Shown: positions 7,868 to 18,186, counted from the first letter of the stretch. The stretch is DNA of 41,765 nucleotides from an uncultured Clostridia bacterium (GCA_947630455.1 CANRHP010000011.1:1-41765); one strand, 5' to 3'. Program-made: numbers and translations. The notes: generated from the letters alone by a model not told the origin.

Positions 7868-9052
7868 ATGAAAAACAATAGACACAGATTCTTCACTTCC
7901 GAAAGTGTAACCGAAGGACATCCCGACAAAATGTGCGATCAGATTTCCGATGCCATTCTGGACGCGATATTGGCATTGGATCCAAATGCGCGCGTCGCCT
8001 GCGAAACGGTGGTGTGTACAGGTACAGTGTTTGTTATGGGACAAATCACCACTACGGCAGTTGTGGACTATGCAAAGATCGTGCGTGATACCGTGCGTGA
8101 AATAGGCTACACTCGTGCCAAATTCGGTTTTGACGCCGATAGCTGCGGCGTCATTATTTCGTTGGATAAGCAGTCGCCGGATATTGCGCGCGGCGTTGAC
8201 CACTCCGATGAGTATCGTGACCGCGGTGAAATTCTCGATCTCTACGGAGCAGGCGATCAGGGAATGATGTTTGGATACGCCTGCGATGAAACTCCCGAGT
8301 ATATGCCTATGGCAATTACCTTGGCGCAAAAAATAAGCCGCAGGCTTGCCGAAGTGCGCAAATCGGGCGAGCTCGACTACCTGCGCCCCGACGGTAAATG
8401 TCAGGTGACGGTGGAATACGATGAAAACGACAAGCCTTATCGTGTGGATACCATAGTTCTTTCCACTCAGCATGCTCCCGATGTGGACAGCGCAACCATT
8501 GCGCGCGATATGATCAACCGCGTAATACGACAGGTCGTGCCGCTTGAGCTGTTGGACGAGGAGACCAAGTACTACATCAACCCGACAGGACGGTTTGAAA
8601 TAGGCGGACCTGCAGCAGACAGCGGTCTTACCGGACGAAAAATCATAGTTGACACTTATGGCGGCTACTGTGCGCACGGCGGAGGCGCTTTCAGTGGCAA
8701 GGATGCCACCAAGGTGGATCGTTCTGCAACATATATGGCGCGTTTCATTTGCAAAAATATAGTAGCTGCGCGTCTTGCGGACAAAATTCAACTGCAGGTA
8801 AGTTACGCTATCGGACGGAGCAAGCCTGTCAGTATAGACGTCAACACTTTCGGTACGGGCAGAATGAGCGATTCCGCGCTTTCCGAAATTATTTCCGAGG
8901 AATTCGACCTTCGTCCCCGCGCGATAATAGATCAATTTGAGCTGCAGCGCCCCATCTACAAAGCGACGGCAAGCTATGGTCATTTTGGCAGAAACGAATT
9001 TCCCTGGGAGCAGCTTACTAAGGTAAACGATCTCAAAAAATATCTTGATTAG
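7868..9052 (+). CDS. metK: S-adenosylmethionine synthase
   Basis: This 394-residue cytoplasmic enzyme makes S-adenosylmethionine from methionine and ATP. The N-terminal motif [13 protein letters not shown] is at about 11-23. The signature [12 protein letters not shown] is near 125-136. The P-loop-like [17 protein letters not shown] is near 275-291. The length matches the family. AGGAGA lies five bases before the ATG. Expression should be shut off by SAM through the riboswitch just upstream, giving end-product feedback. recD2 begins nine bases downstream, and its ribosome site overlaps the metK stop codon, which points to one transcript. Confidence 0.98.
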   Translation: MKNNRHRFFTSESVTEGHPDKMCDQISDAILDAILALDPNARVACETVVCTGTVFVMGQITTTAVVDYAKIVRDTVREIGYTRAKFGFDADSCGVIISLDKQSPDIARGVDHSDEYRDRGEILDLYGAGDQGMMFGYACDETPEYMPMAITLAQKISRRLAEVRKSGELDYLRPDGKCQVTVEYDENDKPYRVDTIVLSTQHAPDVDSATIARDMINRVIRQVVPLELLDEETKYYINPTGRFEIGGPAADSGLTGRKIIVDTYGGYCAHGGGAFSGKDATKVDRSATYMARFICKNIVAARLADKIQLQVSYAIGRSKPVSIDVNTFGTGRMSDSALSEIISEEFDLRPRAIIDQFELQRPIYKATASYGHFGRNEFPWEQLTKVNDLKKYLD

Positions 9053-9061
9053 GAGCAGCTT

Positions 9062-11341
9062 GTGGAGCAGCAGATCAAGGGTACGGTTTCGGCGATAGTG
9101 TTTCGAAACGAAGAAAACGGCTACACGGTATTGAATTTGGAAACAACCGACGGTGACGATATCACCTGCGTCGGCAATTTTCCTACGCTTTCCGTGGGTG
9201 CGGTTTTGAATATTTGCGGAAAGGTTACGGTGCACAAGGTGTACGGCGAACAACTTGTCGTGGAAAACTACACCGTTTGTGATCCGACCTCTCGCGCAGG
9301 TATAGTCAAATACCTCAGCAGCGGACTCATCAAGGGTGTGGGCGAGGTTACCGCAAACAACATCTACAACGCTTTCGGAAATGACACCTTCGGTGTGATC
9401 GAGCATAATCCCATGCTGCTTGCAAATGTCAAAGGCATATCCAAAAGGAAAGCAATGGATATAGCTAACGCCGTGTCGGAGCTAAAGGCGATGCAGGAGC
9501 AGATAATGTTTTTGCAAAGCTACGGGATAACTGTTAATCTTGCGGTCAAAATATACAATATCTACAAATCGGAAACCAAATCTTTGGTGCTTGCCAATCC
9601 GTACAGGTTGATTGACGATGTGGACGGAGTTGGTTTTTTAACCGCCGACAAAATCGCGCAGAGCATGGGCGTGGAAGCATTGAGTGAATTTCGGGTGCGA
9701 GCGGCACTCGTATATGAGCTCAAAGAGGCTGCGGAAAAACAAGGCAATACCTATCTTGTTTTCGATGAGCTGATAGGTACATGCGGCAATTTGCTGGGAG
9801 CAGATTTGTCCGAGCATGGCAAATTGGTTGAGGACACCGTGGCAAAAATGGTGTTGGAGCCTGTCGTAAAGGTTTTTGATGTTGAGGGACAGAGATGTAT
9901 TTCTCTTGTCAGATATTACAAGCTGGAAAAAGCCATTGCCTCGCGTTTGATCACACTCAACCGTGATGCGCGCCGCATAATGATGGATGCCGACAACCTC
10001 ATTGCGCACTTCGAACAGGTTCACAACATCACCTTTCACGCAAGCCAACTCGGTGCGGTCAAATCCGCGCTCATCAACGGCGTCACCGTCATTACGGGCG
10101 GTCCCGGCACAGGCAAAACGACGATAATAAAGTGTATTGCAGAAATATTGACCTCGCACGGCTTGAGGCTGGAGTTTTGCGCCCCTACGGGCAGAGCGGC
10201 AAAGCGATTGAGTCAATCAACGGGCAGCGACGCCAAAACCATTCACCGTATGCTTGGTTTTGAAGCACACGGCGACAAAATGCAATTTAAATACAATCGT
10301 AGCAATCCTCTTCCCTGCGATGTGATAATCGTAGACGAGTTGAGTATGGTGGATGTGTCGGTGATGAATAGCCTCTTGTCCGCACTCGAAAGCGGTACCC
10401 GTCTGGTGCTCGTAGGCGACAAGGATCAGCTGCCCAGCGTTGGCGCCGGCAATGTGCTTGCGGATATTATTCGCAGCGGAGTGATAGAAATACGCTATCT
10501 TACTCACATCTACCGTCAATCCGAGGACAGTCTTATCGTATCCAATGCACACTTGATTAACAAGGGTAAAATGCCGGAAATCAACAACAAAAGCCGCGAT
10601 TTCTTTGTTATGAGCTACAGTGATTTTCAACAGGTTTCGGACACAGTCGTGCAGCTTGTGACCACTCGTTTGCCCAAATTTACAGGACTCCCTTCGTCGG
10701 AAATTCAGGTGCTTGGTGCGCTCAAAAGCGGCGTCGCCGGGGTGGAAAATCTTAACATGCGGCTGCAGCAGGCATTGAACCCTCGGGAATTTGGTAAGAG
10801 TGAGGTCAATGTGGGCAAAAATATTTTGCGGGAGGGCGACCGTGTTATGCAGACCGTCAACAACTACGAATTGCCCTTTGTGCGATTCAACGAGGACGGT
10901 ACTCTTTCCGACGGTCAGGGAGTATTTAACGGCGATATCGGTTTTGTTCGCCGTATAGACCGCGCAAACGGTATCATGGAGGTGCAGTTTGACGACAATC
11001 GCCTTGCCACATATACCGAACAGGAGCTGTCCGATTTGCAGCTTGCCTACGCTATTACCATTCACAAAAGTCAGGGCAGCGAATTTGAGGTGGTTGTAAT
11101 GCCTTTGGTAAGCGGACCGCCGACGATCATAAACAAAAATCTCTTGTACACCGCGATAACTCGTGCACGTCGCGCCGTCGTGCTGGTTGGCAGCAAAAAG
11201 GTACTCGCGCTGATGGTTCACAACAACTATGTGACGGCACGAACAACAAATTTGTGCAGATTTTTGCAGGAAGAGGACGCTCTTCACAAGCGTTACTTTG
11301 GGATCGCGTTTCAAACGAATACGGATGACAATGAAAATTAG
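9062..11341 (+). CDS. recD2: RecD2-type ATP-dependent DNA helicase
   Basis: This 759-residue protein is a superfamily 1B 5'-3' DNA helicase of the RecD2 type, which works without RecBC. It has an N-terminal OB-like domain (about 1-75), helix-hairpin-helix repeats (about 80-210, with KGVGEVTANNIY and DDVDGVGFLTADKIA), Walker A GGPGTGKTT (345-353), Walker B VIIVDELSMVD near 420-430, and C-terminal motifs TIHKSQGSEF and LYTAITRARR. The GTG start is chosen because AGGAG at 9051-9055 is well placed. It probably acts in DNA repair and genome stability. Its place behind a SAM riboswitch is unusual and may simply reflect operon membership. Confidence 0.93.
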   Translation: MEQQIKGTVSAIVFRNEENGYTVLNLETTDGDDITCVGNFPTLSVGAVLNICGKVTVHKVYGEQLVVENYTVCDPTSRAGIVKYLSSGLIKGVGEVTANNIYNAFGNDTFGVIEHNPMLLANVKGISKRKAMDIANAVSELKAMQEQIMFLQSYGITVNLAVKIYNIYKSETKSLVLANPYRLIDDVDGVGFLTADKIAQSMGVEALSEFRVRAALVYELKEAAEKQGNTYLVFDELIGTCGNLLGADLSEHGKLVEDTVAKMVLEPVVKVFDVEGQRCISLVRYYKLEKAIASRLITLNRDARRIMMDADNLIAHFEQVHNITFHASQLGAVKSALINGVTVITGGPGTGKTTIIKCIAEILTSHGLRLEFCAPTGRAAKRLSQSTGSDAKTIHRMLGFEAHGDKMQFKYNRSNPLPCDVIIVDELSMVDVSVMNSLLSALESGTRLVLVGDKDQLPSVGAGNVLADIIRSGVIEIRYLTHIYRQSEDSLIVSNAHLINKGKMPEINNKSRDFFVMSYSDFQQVSDTVVQLVTTRLPKFTGLPSSEIQVLGALKSGVAGVENLNMRLQQALNPREFGKSEVNVGKNILREGDRVMQTVNNYELPFVRFNEDGTLSDGQGVFNGDIGFVRRIDRANGIMEVQFDDNRLATYTEQELSDLQLAYAITIHKSQGSEFEVVVMPLVSGPPTIINKNLLYTAITRARRAVVLVGSKKVLALMVHNNYVTARTTNLCRFLQEEDALHKRYFGIAFQTNTDDNEN

Positions 11342-12077
11342 CAGGCTGAGCAATGCGTTTCGCACATTTTTCGCGCCGTCGGAGTACCGTTGTGTTTGCT
11401 GCGGCAAAGATGTGTTCAACAAACTGGGATTTTGTCCCGATTGTATCAAGCGCGTCCGTTTCAACAATGGAAAACGGTGCCTGCGGTGCGGTGTGGCAAT
11501 TGACGGCGAAGCAAACTACTGCGGCAACTGTGCTTTTGACAAGACCTATTTTGACAGAGCCTTTTCGCCTTTTTGTTACGACGGTGCCGTTCGTGACGCA
11601 ATTCTTGATATGAAATTCAACAATCTCGGTGCAAATGCGGTGATTTTCGCACGCTATTTGGCGTACACTGCCGAGCGTGAGAAATTAAATTACGATGTCG
11701 TAACTTTTGCGCCCATGTCCAACCGATCCCTAAAAAAACGCGGCTACAATCAAGCGAGGTTGCTTGCCGAAGCTTTTTGTGATATACTTAATAATACTGA
11801 GCTTTTACGGGAAACCGTCATTAAAATACGTGAAACCGAACCGCAGGAAAAGCTGTCACGTACGGAACGCAAAACAAATCTTGTGGGAAGCTATCGAATT
11901 TGTCCCGATGCCGACGTGAAGGGCAAGCGCATATTGCTGATTGATGACGTCAAAACAACAGGCGCAACAATAAACGAATGTGCCAAGGTCCTGAAGCGTG
12001 CTGGTGCGGTTGAGGTGGTGGCGTTGACTGTTGCTTCACGCACGGAGGACTTTGTTTATGAGAACTCGGAGGAGTGA
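11325..12077 (+). CDS. comF: ComF-family phosphoribosyltransferase-like protein
   Basis: This protein of about 250 residues has an N-terminal cluster of Cys pairs (CVCCG, CPDC, CLRCG, CGNC) that forms zinc-ribbon-like fingers. A type I phosphoribosyltransferase fold follows, with ILLIDDVKTTGAT as the PRPP loop near residue 210. ComF proteins are needed for transformation in Bacillus and Haemophilus, where they act on incoming single-stranded DNA; many bacteria without known competence also carry one. The start is uncertain. ATG at 11325 or 11331 is preferred over TTG 11298, and all of them overlap the end of recD2, suggesting coupling. A helicase next to ComF fits a DNA-processing pair. Confidence 0.88.
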   Translation: MTMKISRLSNAFRTFFAPSEYRCVCCGKDVFNKLGFCPDCIKRVRFNNGKRCLRCGVAIDGEANYCGNCAFDKTYFDRAFSPFCYDGAVRDAILDMKFNNLGANAVIFARYLAYTAEREKLNYDVVTFAPMSNRSLKKRGYNQARLLAEAFCDILNNTELLRETVIKIRETEPQEKLSRTERKTNLVGSYRICPDADVKGKRILLIDDVKTTGATINECAKVLKRAGAVEVVALTVASRTEDFVYENSEE

Positions 12078-12080
12078 TAT

Positions 12081-15002
12081 ATGAAAGAAAATTATGGCAG
12101 AGCTAATGCCAAAGCGCTAAAAAAACTGAGAAAAATTCTCAAATCGGTAAACGACAAAGAGCCGACATATGCTGCTATGACAGACAGTGAACTCGCGGGA
12201 CAAACGTCGATCCTGAAGGAAAAGTACAAGAGCGGCATAGCTCTCGACAACTTGCTGCCGGACGCATATGCTGTTTGTCGTGAGGCTGCGCGCCGCACGC
12301 TGGGACAACGCCATTTTGACGTACAGGTTATGGGTGGTATTGCGCTGCATCAGGGGCGTATATGTCAGATGGCAACGGGCGAGGGCAAAACACTTACAGA
12401 AACGCTGCCCGCATATCTCAATGCTCTCACCGGCGAAGGTGTGCATATTGTTACCGTCAACGAGTATCTTGCAAAGCGTGATATGGAGTGGATGGGACAA
12501 GTTTTCAAATTTCTCGGTTTGACCGTCGGCGTCACGCTAAGTCAACAGCCTTACGATGAAAAAAAGGCCGCTTATTTATGCGATATAACCTACGGCACCA
12601 ATAGTGAATTCGGTTTTGATTATCTGCGCGACAATATGGCAACCACTCGGGCGCAGCGTGTTCAACGCACACTTAATTTTGTCATAATCGACGAGGTAGA
12701 CAGCATTCTTATAGATGAGGCGCGCACGCCGCTTATTATCAGCGGACGCGGAGATAAGCCGGGCGGAGAGTATGTTCGAGCCAAGGAATTTGTAATGCGT
12801 TTGGACAACTCCACCAACGTGGACGTTGAGGGAAATACCGACGCCGAAGGGGATCGTTTTGCACGGTTTGTCAAATCCAAGGACGAGGGTGAAGAGCCAA
12901 ACGGCGACTATGTTATTGATAAAAAGAACAACAGTGTTCGTCTTACTGCGCGCGGTATCAAGAAGGCAGAGCTGTATTACAAGATAGACAATCTCTCCTC
13001 TCCCGAAAATTCCGAAATCAATCACTTTATCAACAATGCACTGCGTGCGAAAGCTTTAATGAATCTCGGTGTAGATTACATTGTGGAAAAAGGTAAGGTA
13101 ATAATCGTTGACAATTTTACCGGACGTAAGATGGAAGGCAGACGCTTCAGCAACGGGTTACATCAGGCTATCGAAGCAAAGGAAAACGTCACGATCCAAC
13201 CTGAGGACAAGACGGTAGCTACTATCACATTGCAAAATTACTTTCGTCTGTATCACAAGATGAGCGGCATGACGGGTACCGCCAAGACAGAGGAGCGAGA
13301 ATTTAACACTATCTACAACGTAGACGTAGTTGTTATCCCAACAAACAGACCCGTCATACGTATTGACCACGACGACCAATTTTTCCGCACCAACGAGGGC
13401 AAGATGAAAGCCATCGTCGCGCAGATAAAAAAGTGCCACGAGCACGGTCAGCCGGTATTGGTAGGCACCACCAGCGTTGAAAAGAGTATTGCGCTCTCTC
13501 GCAGATTGCGCGATTCGGGCGTGACGGACAAGCAGGTGGTGACATTGTTGAATGCCAAATCGGATGAAGAAAAAGAAGCTCTTGCCATTGCCAAGGCGGG
13601 CATGCCCGGCGCAATAACCATAGCTACCAATATGGCGGGGCGTGGCACCGATATTCTTCTCGGAGGCGGAGATCCGCTGCCTCTTGCACGTGAGGAATTT
13701 AGACGTTTGATGAGGCAACGTTACCGTCAAGTAGAGAAGGATGCCGCAGTGGTGGATCAAAAGGTCCGCGATGCACTTGCTCTTGCCTTGTCCGATGAAG
13801 AAGGAGACGCATTCGCCCAAGAATGTCGGAGAATTTATCGTGAAATATATGACCGTTATGCCAAAGAGTTTAAGCAAAACAGACAAATAGTGTTAGACGC
13901 AGGGGGACTGTTTGTAATCGGTACCGAGCGTCATGAGGCACGTCGTATAGACGATCAGCTGCGCGGACGCGCAGGTCGTCAGGGAGACCCCGGTGAAAGT
14001 ATGTTTTTTGTGTCTGCCGAGGATGATATGATCCGTGTATTCGGCGATACGGTACAAAGGGCATTATCCTTTCTGAATATTGACGACGACACCCCTATAC
14101 AGATGCGAATGGTAACCAAGGGCGTGGAAATTGCACAAAAGCGTATCGAGGGTATGCATTTTACCGCACGCAAAAATGTGTTGCAGTACGACGACGTCAA
14201 CAATCAGCAGCGTAAGGTGATTTACAAAGAGCGAGATCGTATTATGGACAACGAGGATATTCACAATGATATCCTTGCAATGGTGCCCGACTATGCCCGC
14301 TATGCCCTCGCCGAGGCGTGCAACAGCGACGAAAACGTAGATAATTGGGATCTCGACAATGTCAACAAGGTGTTGAGAGGCTTCTTTGTTTGTGAACCCG
14401 ATCGGGAGCTTGTGACAAAAGAGGATCTTACCGACGCACGGCATGTGTGCGACAAGCTGACGGAATATCTTACAAATTTCTTTAATGAGCGTATGGCGGA
14501 AGCGGGTGAAAACGGCGCACAGTTCTATCGTCAATTGGAACGCGATATGCTGTTGAGAAATCTTGACGCGTTGTGGATGGATCACATCGACGCGTTGGAC
14601 GAGCTGCGCAAGGGCGTTGGCTTGCAGGCAATCGGACAGCATGATCCTCTTGCCGTTTACAAGAAAGAAGCCTATGAAATGTTCGAAGATCTCAACGAGC
14701 AAATCAAAATACAGTCGTTGCGCAGACTTATGCGCTACCGCATCAGCAATGTCACGCAGCCGCCCGAGAATATCAACTCGGAAAAGAAGCTCAACGGTCC
14801 CTGTCCTTGCGGCAGCGGCAAAAAGTACAAAAACTGCTGCTATCCGAAGGATTTGAAAAAACATCAGGAAGAATTGGATAACGGCGGAGAACAGCAGGAC
14901 AGACCGCTGACCAAGCAGGAAATTTACGCACTGAAACGACAACAACGCAAATCGAACAAGGAGCTGCAAAAGATTGCAGATATCTCAAATAACCGCAAAT
15001 AA
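12081..15002 (+). CDS. secA: Protein translocase ATPase SecA
   Basis: This 973-residue motor drives preproteins through SecYEG. Walker A MATGEGKT is at about 97-104, and Walker B IIDEVDSILIDEARTP is near 205-220. The helicase motif TNMAGRGTDI and the QLRGRAGRQGDPG motif mark the second nucleotide-binding domain. The C-terminal zinc motif CPCGSGKKYKNCC, which binds SecB or ribosomes, lies near 910, followed by a basic tail of about 50 residues. It is longer than the 840-residue Bacillus protein and nearer the Escherichia coli length. GGAGGAG precedes the ATG. It starts three bases after comF, so it is probably part of the SAM-riboswitch operon unless an internal promoter exists. Confidence 0.98.
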   Translation: MKENYGRANAKALKKLRKILKSVNDKEPTYAAMTDSELAGQTSILKEKYKSGIALDNLLPDAYAVCREAARRTLGQRHFDVQVMGGIALHQGRICQMATGEGKTLTETLPAYLNALTGEGVHIVTVNEYLAKRDMEWMGQVFKFLGLTVGVTLSQQPYDEKKAAYLCDITYGTNSEFGFDYLRDNMATTRAQRVQRTLNFVIIDEVDSILIDEARTPLIISGRGDKPGGEYVRAKEFVMRLDNSTNVDVEGNTDAEGDRFARFVKSKDEGEEPNGDYVIDKKNNSVRLTARGIKKAELYYKIDNLSSPENSEINHFINNALRAKALMNLGVDYIVEKGKVIIVDNFTGRKMEGRRFSNGLHQAIEAKENVTIQPEDKTVATITLQNYFRLYHKMSGMTGTAKTEEREFNTIYNVDVVVIPTNRPVIRIDHDDQFFRTNEGKMKAIVAQIKKCHEHGQPVLVGTTSVEKSIALSRRLRDSGVTDKQVVTLLNAKSDEEKEALAIAKAGMPGAITIATNMAGRGTDILLGGGDPLPLAREEFRRLMRQRYRQVEKDAAVVDQKVRDALALALSDEEGDAFAQECRRIYREIYDRYAKEFKQNRQIVLDAGGLFVIGTERHEARRIDDQLRGRAGRQGDPGESMFFVSAEDDMIRVFGDTVQRALSFLNIDDDTPIQMRMVTKGVEIAQKRIEGMHFTARKNVLQYDDVNNQQRKVIYKERDRIMDNEDIHNDILAMVPDYARYALAEACNSDENVDNWDLDNVNKVLRGFFVCEPDRELVTKEDLTDARHVCDKLTEYLTNFFNERMAEAGENGAQFYRQLERDMLLRNLDALWMDHIDALDELRKGVGLQAIGQHDPLAVYKKEAYEMFEDLNEQIKIQSLRRLMRYRISNVTQPPENINSEKKLNGPCPCGSGKKYKNCCYPKDLKKHQEELDNGGEQQDRPLTKQEIYALKRQQRKSNKELQKIADISNNRK

Positions 15003-15014
15003 CAAAATACTGCC

Positions 15015-16109
15015 ATGATTCAAATAGACGAACTGAAACTTAATATCAAGGATTTAAAACAAAAGCTCAACGGCATAGGCGAAAGCCTCAATATTCCCAA
15101 GCTAACTGAAGAGCTCGATTCTCTCAATGAGCAGCAGCACAAAGCGGATTTTTGGGAGGATGTAAAGAACGCCCAACAGGTAAGTCAGCGTGCAAAAAAC
15201 ATAGAGGACAAGATATCGAGATACAACAAGCTGTGCAAGCAGCTTGCCGATGTCGGCGATTTGTTGGATATGTGCGACGGAGACGAGGCAATGCTCAACG
15301 AAACGGCGAGTGAACTCAACGCTCTTACCGAGGCTGTGAACGAGATGCATGTGGAAACGCTGCTGAGCGGCAAATTCGACGCCAATAATGCGATTCTCAC
15401 CTTGCATGCCGGTGCGGGCGGCACCGAGGCGCAGGATTGGGTACAGATGCTCTATCGCATGTACACGCGCTATTGTGAGCGCCGTGGCTACAAGTTGACC
15501 GTTTTAGACTACCTTGACGGCGAAGAAGCGGGTATCAAGTCCGTCACCTTTAAGGTGGAGGGAGTCAACGCGTACGGCTATCTCAAGGCAGAAAAGGGCG
15601 TACACCGACTGGTACGCATTTCTCCCTTTGACGCCAACAAACGCCGTCACACCAGCTTTGCCAGCCTCGAGGTGATGCCCGAGCTTGTTGCGGACAACGA
15701 AATTGTTATTGACGACAAGGATCTGAAAATCGACACATATCGCAGCAGCGGTGCGGGCGGACAGCACGTAAACAAGACGGAAAGCGCCATTCGCATAACG
15801 CATTTACCTACCGGTATTGTGGTGGCGTGTCAAAATGAGCGCAGTCAGATCCAAAACCGCGAACAAGCCATGGTTATGCTGCGCAGCAAGCTTGCCGAAC
15901 TCAAGGAAAGAGAGCAAATGGAGGAGGCAGCGTCCATCAAAGGAGAGATCAAAAAAATCGAGTGGGGCAGTCAGATACGTTCGTATGTTTTTTGTCCGTA
16001 CACTATGGTAAAGGATCATCGCACCAATTTTGAAAATCCCAATGTCGTCGATGTGATGGACGGCAATCTTCAGCCGTTTATTGAAGACTATCTCAGTAAG
16101 GCTTACTAA
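15015..16109 (+). CDS. prfB: Peptide chain release factor 2
   Basis: This 364-residue factor ends translation at UGA and UAA. The stop-recognition motif SPF is at 203-205, inside RISPFDANKRRHTSF. The catalytic GGQ is at 248-250, whose Gln is methylated by PrmC using SAM. The whole protein is in one frame: the in-frame UGA and the CUU-UGA slip site usual near codon 25 are absent, so the autoregulatory frameshift is missing. No good ribosome site precedes the ATG, which lies 12 bases after secA, so coupling to secA is likely. The neighbourhood secA-prfB is common in Bacillota. Confidence 0.97.
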   Translation: MIQIDELKLNIKDLKQKLNGIGESLNIPKLTEELDSLNEQQHKADFWEDVKNAQQVSQRAKNIEDKISRYNKLCKQLADVGDLLDMCDGDEAMLNETASELNALTEAVNEMHVETLLSGKFDANNAILTLHAGAGGTEAQDWVQMLYRMYTRYCERRGYKLTVLDYLDGEEAGIKSVTFKVEGVNAYGYLKAEKGVHRLVRISPFDANKRRHTSFASLEVMPELVADNEIVIDDKDLKIDTYRSSGAGGQHVNKTESAIRITHLPTGIVVACQNERSQIQNREQAMVMLRSKLAELKEREQMEEAASIKGEIKKIEWGSQIRSYVFCPYTMVKDHRTNFENPNVVDVMDGNLQPFIEDYLSKAY

Positions 16110-16183
16110 ACGACTCATATTTGCTTTTACGCATACAAACTTAAACTACAAATTGATTTAACCGAAGAAGGAACACAGATTAT

Positions 16184-17029
16184 ATGAAAGAACTGACACA
16201 ACAATTTTACACGGGCGAACGCGCCATGTTTGCCGTTGAGGATGTGCATTTAACCGAGTGTACATTTGACGCCGGCGAATCGCCATTGAAGGAAAGCTCC
16301 GATTTACTGATAGACGCGTGTTTGTTCAAATGGAAATATCCGTTGTGGTACTGCAAGAACGTCACCGTTAATGACAGCACACTGTTTGATACGGCGCGCG
16401 CAGGCATTTGGTACACAGACAACATCACTTTCAACAACTGCGTCATAGAGGCTCCCAAGAGCTTTCGTAGGTCGAGCCGCGTCACACTGAACAATGTGGC
16501 AATACCTAACGCCGCCGAAACATTGTGGAACTGCACGGATGTTGCGCTCAACAATGTCACCGCGCAAGGCAGCTATTTTGGGATGGGGTGCAAGCATATT
16601 GAGTGCAGCAATCTTGTTCTTACGGGAGACTACTGTTTCGACAGCGCCGAGGAGCTCACTCTGCGCAATTGCAAGCTGCTTAGCAAGGATAGCTTTTGGA
16701 ACTGCAGCAACGTCACCGTTTATGACAGCTTTATTTCCGGCGAATATCTTTGTTGGAACGCTCGAAATGTAACGTTTGTAAATTGTACGATAGAAAGTCT
16801 GCAGGGTATGTGCTATGTTGACAATCTCAAGCTGATCAACTGCAAGCTTATCAATACCACGCGGGCATTGGAGTACAGTACTGTGGACGCGGAGATTATC
16901 GGACATGTGGACAGTATTGTAAACCCAACCTCGGGACAAATCCTTGCGGGAAGTATCGGCGAGCTTACGCTGAATGATCGCTATGTGGATCCGAGTGCAA
17001 CAACGGTAACGATAACGGAGAAAAAATGA
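16184..17029 (+). CDS. DUF3737-family beta-helix protein
   Basis: This 281-residue protein is built from short repeats in which runs such as LWYCKNVTVNDSTLFDT and FWNCSNVTVYDSFISG recur about every 20-24 residues. That pattern is typical of a right-handed parallel beta-helix and of the DUF3737 family. There is no signal peptide, so it is probably cytoplasmic. AAGAAGGA precedes the ATG. It overlaps the next gene by four bases (ATGA), so both products are likely made together. The function is not known; the tight link to a MalY/PatB enzyme suggests a role with sulfur-amino-acid or PLP-enzyme metabolism, but this is inference. Confidence 0.85.
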   Translation: MKELTQQFYTGERAMFAVEDVHLTECTFDAGESPLKESSDLLIDACLFKWKYPLWYCKNVTVNDSTLFDTARAGIWYTDNITFNNCVIEAPKSFRRSSRVTLNNVAIPNAAETLWNCTDVALNNVTAQGSYFGMGCKHIECSNLVLTGDYCFDSAEELTLRNCKLLSKDSFWNCSNVTVYDSFISGEYLCWNARNVTFVNCTIESLQGMCYVDNLKLINCKLINTTRALEYSTVDAEIIGHVDSIVNPTSGQILAGSIGELTLNDRYVDPSATTVTITEKK

Positions 17030-18186
17030 CAAAATTCGACAAAACCATCAACCGTCGCAACACAGACTCTCTCAAATGGAATGTCTCTGAGAACGAACTG
17101 CCCATGTGGGTGGCGGATATGGATTTCGCAACAGCACCTTGCATTGTCAATGCAATAGTTTCCAAAGCCAAGCGCGGTGTGTTCGGTTACGAGGATATCC
17201 CCGACGAATGGTATACGGCGTATCAAAATTGGTGGAAAACTCGACACGGATGGGAAATCAGTAGGGATTGGCTGTGCTTTGTGACGGGTGTGGTGCCTGC
17301 CATTACCAGTTGCGTCAAGAGTCTTACTGCCGTAAATGACGGAGTATGTGTGTTGACGCCTGTTTACGACATTTTCTTTCATTCGATCGAAAATACGGGA
17401 CGACGCGTAGTAGAGTGTCCGTTGAGTTACAACGGAAAACGTTACAGCGTCGATTTCGACCGTCTGGAAAAGGTTCTTTCGCAGTCCGATGTGACCTTGT
17501 TGATACTTTGCAATCCCGCCAACCCCGTAGGCCGCGTTTGGAGCAAGGAAGAGCTTGCACGTATAGGCGTGCTGTGTTCTCAAAACAGTGTGGCTGTTAT
17601 ATCGGATGAAATTCACTGCGATCTTACCGAACCCAAGGTCAGCTATACTCCTTTTGCCTCCGCGTCTCAAATTTGTGCGGATATTTCTGTGACGGCAATC
17701 TCCGCCAGCAAAGCGTTCAATCTCGCGGGCATGCAGTCCGCTGCGGTAGCGATACCGAACGAGTTGCTGCGCAAACGGGTGGTGCAGCACCTCAATTACG
17801 ACGAGGTTGCCGAGCCTAACAGTTTTGCATGCGTATCTACAGTGGCGGCATTTTCGCAGGGGGGAGAGTGGCTGGATAGTCTGCGGCGCTATCTGTCTGC
17901 AAATCGCAAGACAGTCAGGCGCTTTATTTCGGAACAACTGCCGAAACTCACCCTCGTAAAGCAGCAGGCGACATATCTCCTTTGGGTGGATTGCTCCGCT
18001 GTTACAAACGACTCTGAAAAGCTGTGCGAACATATTCGCAGTAAAACGGGCTTGTATCTCAACTGCGGCACCAAGTATCGCGGCAACGGGCGCTATTTTA
18101 TTCGTATCAATGCGGCTTGCCCTCGCTCGACGCTTCTGGACGGATTGGCGCGGCTGAAACGAGGAATAGACTCCTTCGATCGGTGA
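17026..18186 (+). CDS. MalY/PatB-type PLP-dependent C-S lyase
   Basis: This 386-residue fold-type I aminotransferase-like enzyme belongs to the MalY/PatB group, usually cystathionine beta-lyases that release homocysteine for methionine synthesis. The N-terminal LPMWVADMDF (25-34) is the group's hallmark. NPANPVGR is at 163-170, SDEIHCDL with the PLP-ring Asp is near 193-200, and the PLP lysine is K229 in SASKAFNLAG. The start overlaps the DUF3737 gene. Its place in a run that begins with a SAM riboswitch fits a methionine-pathway role. Aminotransferase activity on other substrates remains possible. A terminator follows at 18279. Confidence 0.92.
   Translation: MTKFDKTINRRNTDSLKWNVSENELPMWVADMDFATAPCIVNAIVSKAKRGVFGYEDIPDEWYTAYQNWWKTRHGWEISRDWLCFVTGVVPAITSCVKSLTAVNDGVCVLTPVYDIFFHSIENTGRRVVECPLSYNGKRYSVDFDRLEKVLSQSDVTLLILCNPANPVGRVWSKEELARIGVLCSQNSVAVISDEIHCDLTEPKVSYTPFASASQICADISVTAISASKAFNLAGMQSAAVAIPNELLRKRVVQHLNYDEVAEPNSFACVSTVAAFSQGGEWLDSLRRYLSANRKTVRRFISEQLPKLTLVKQQATYLLWVDCSAVTNDSEKLCEHIRSKTGLYLNCGTKYRGNGRYFIRINAACPRSTLLDGLARLKRGIDSFDR

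Noticed and set aside
7808..9406. Long minus-strand open frame of 532 codons opposite metK
   Set aside because: It lies wholly across metK, the riboswitch terminator and the start of recD2, has no ribosome site, and its sequence is of the kind produced by the complement of a coding frame.
10217..11467. Minus-strand open frame of 416 codons opposite recD2
   Set aside because: It overlaps the conserved helicase motifs of recD2 and has no independent support.
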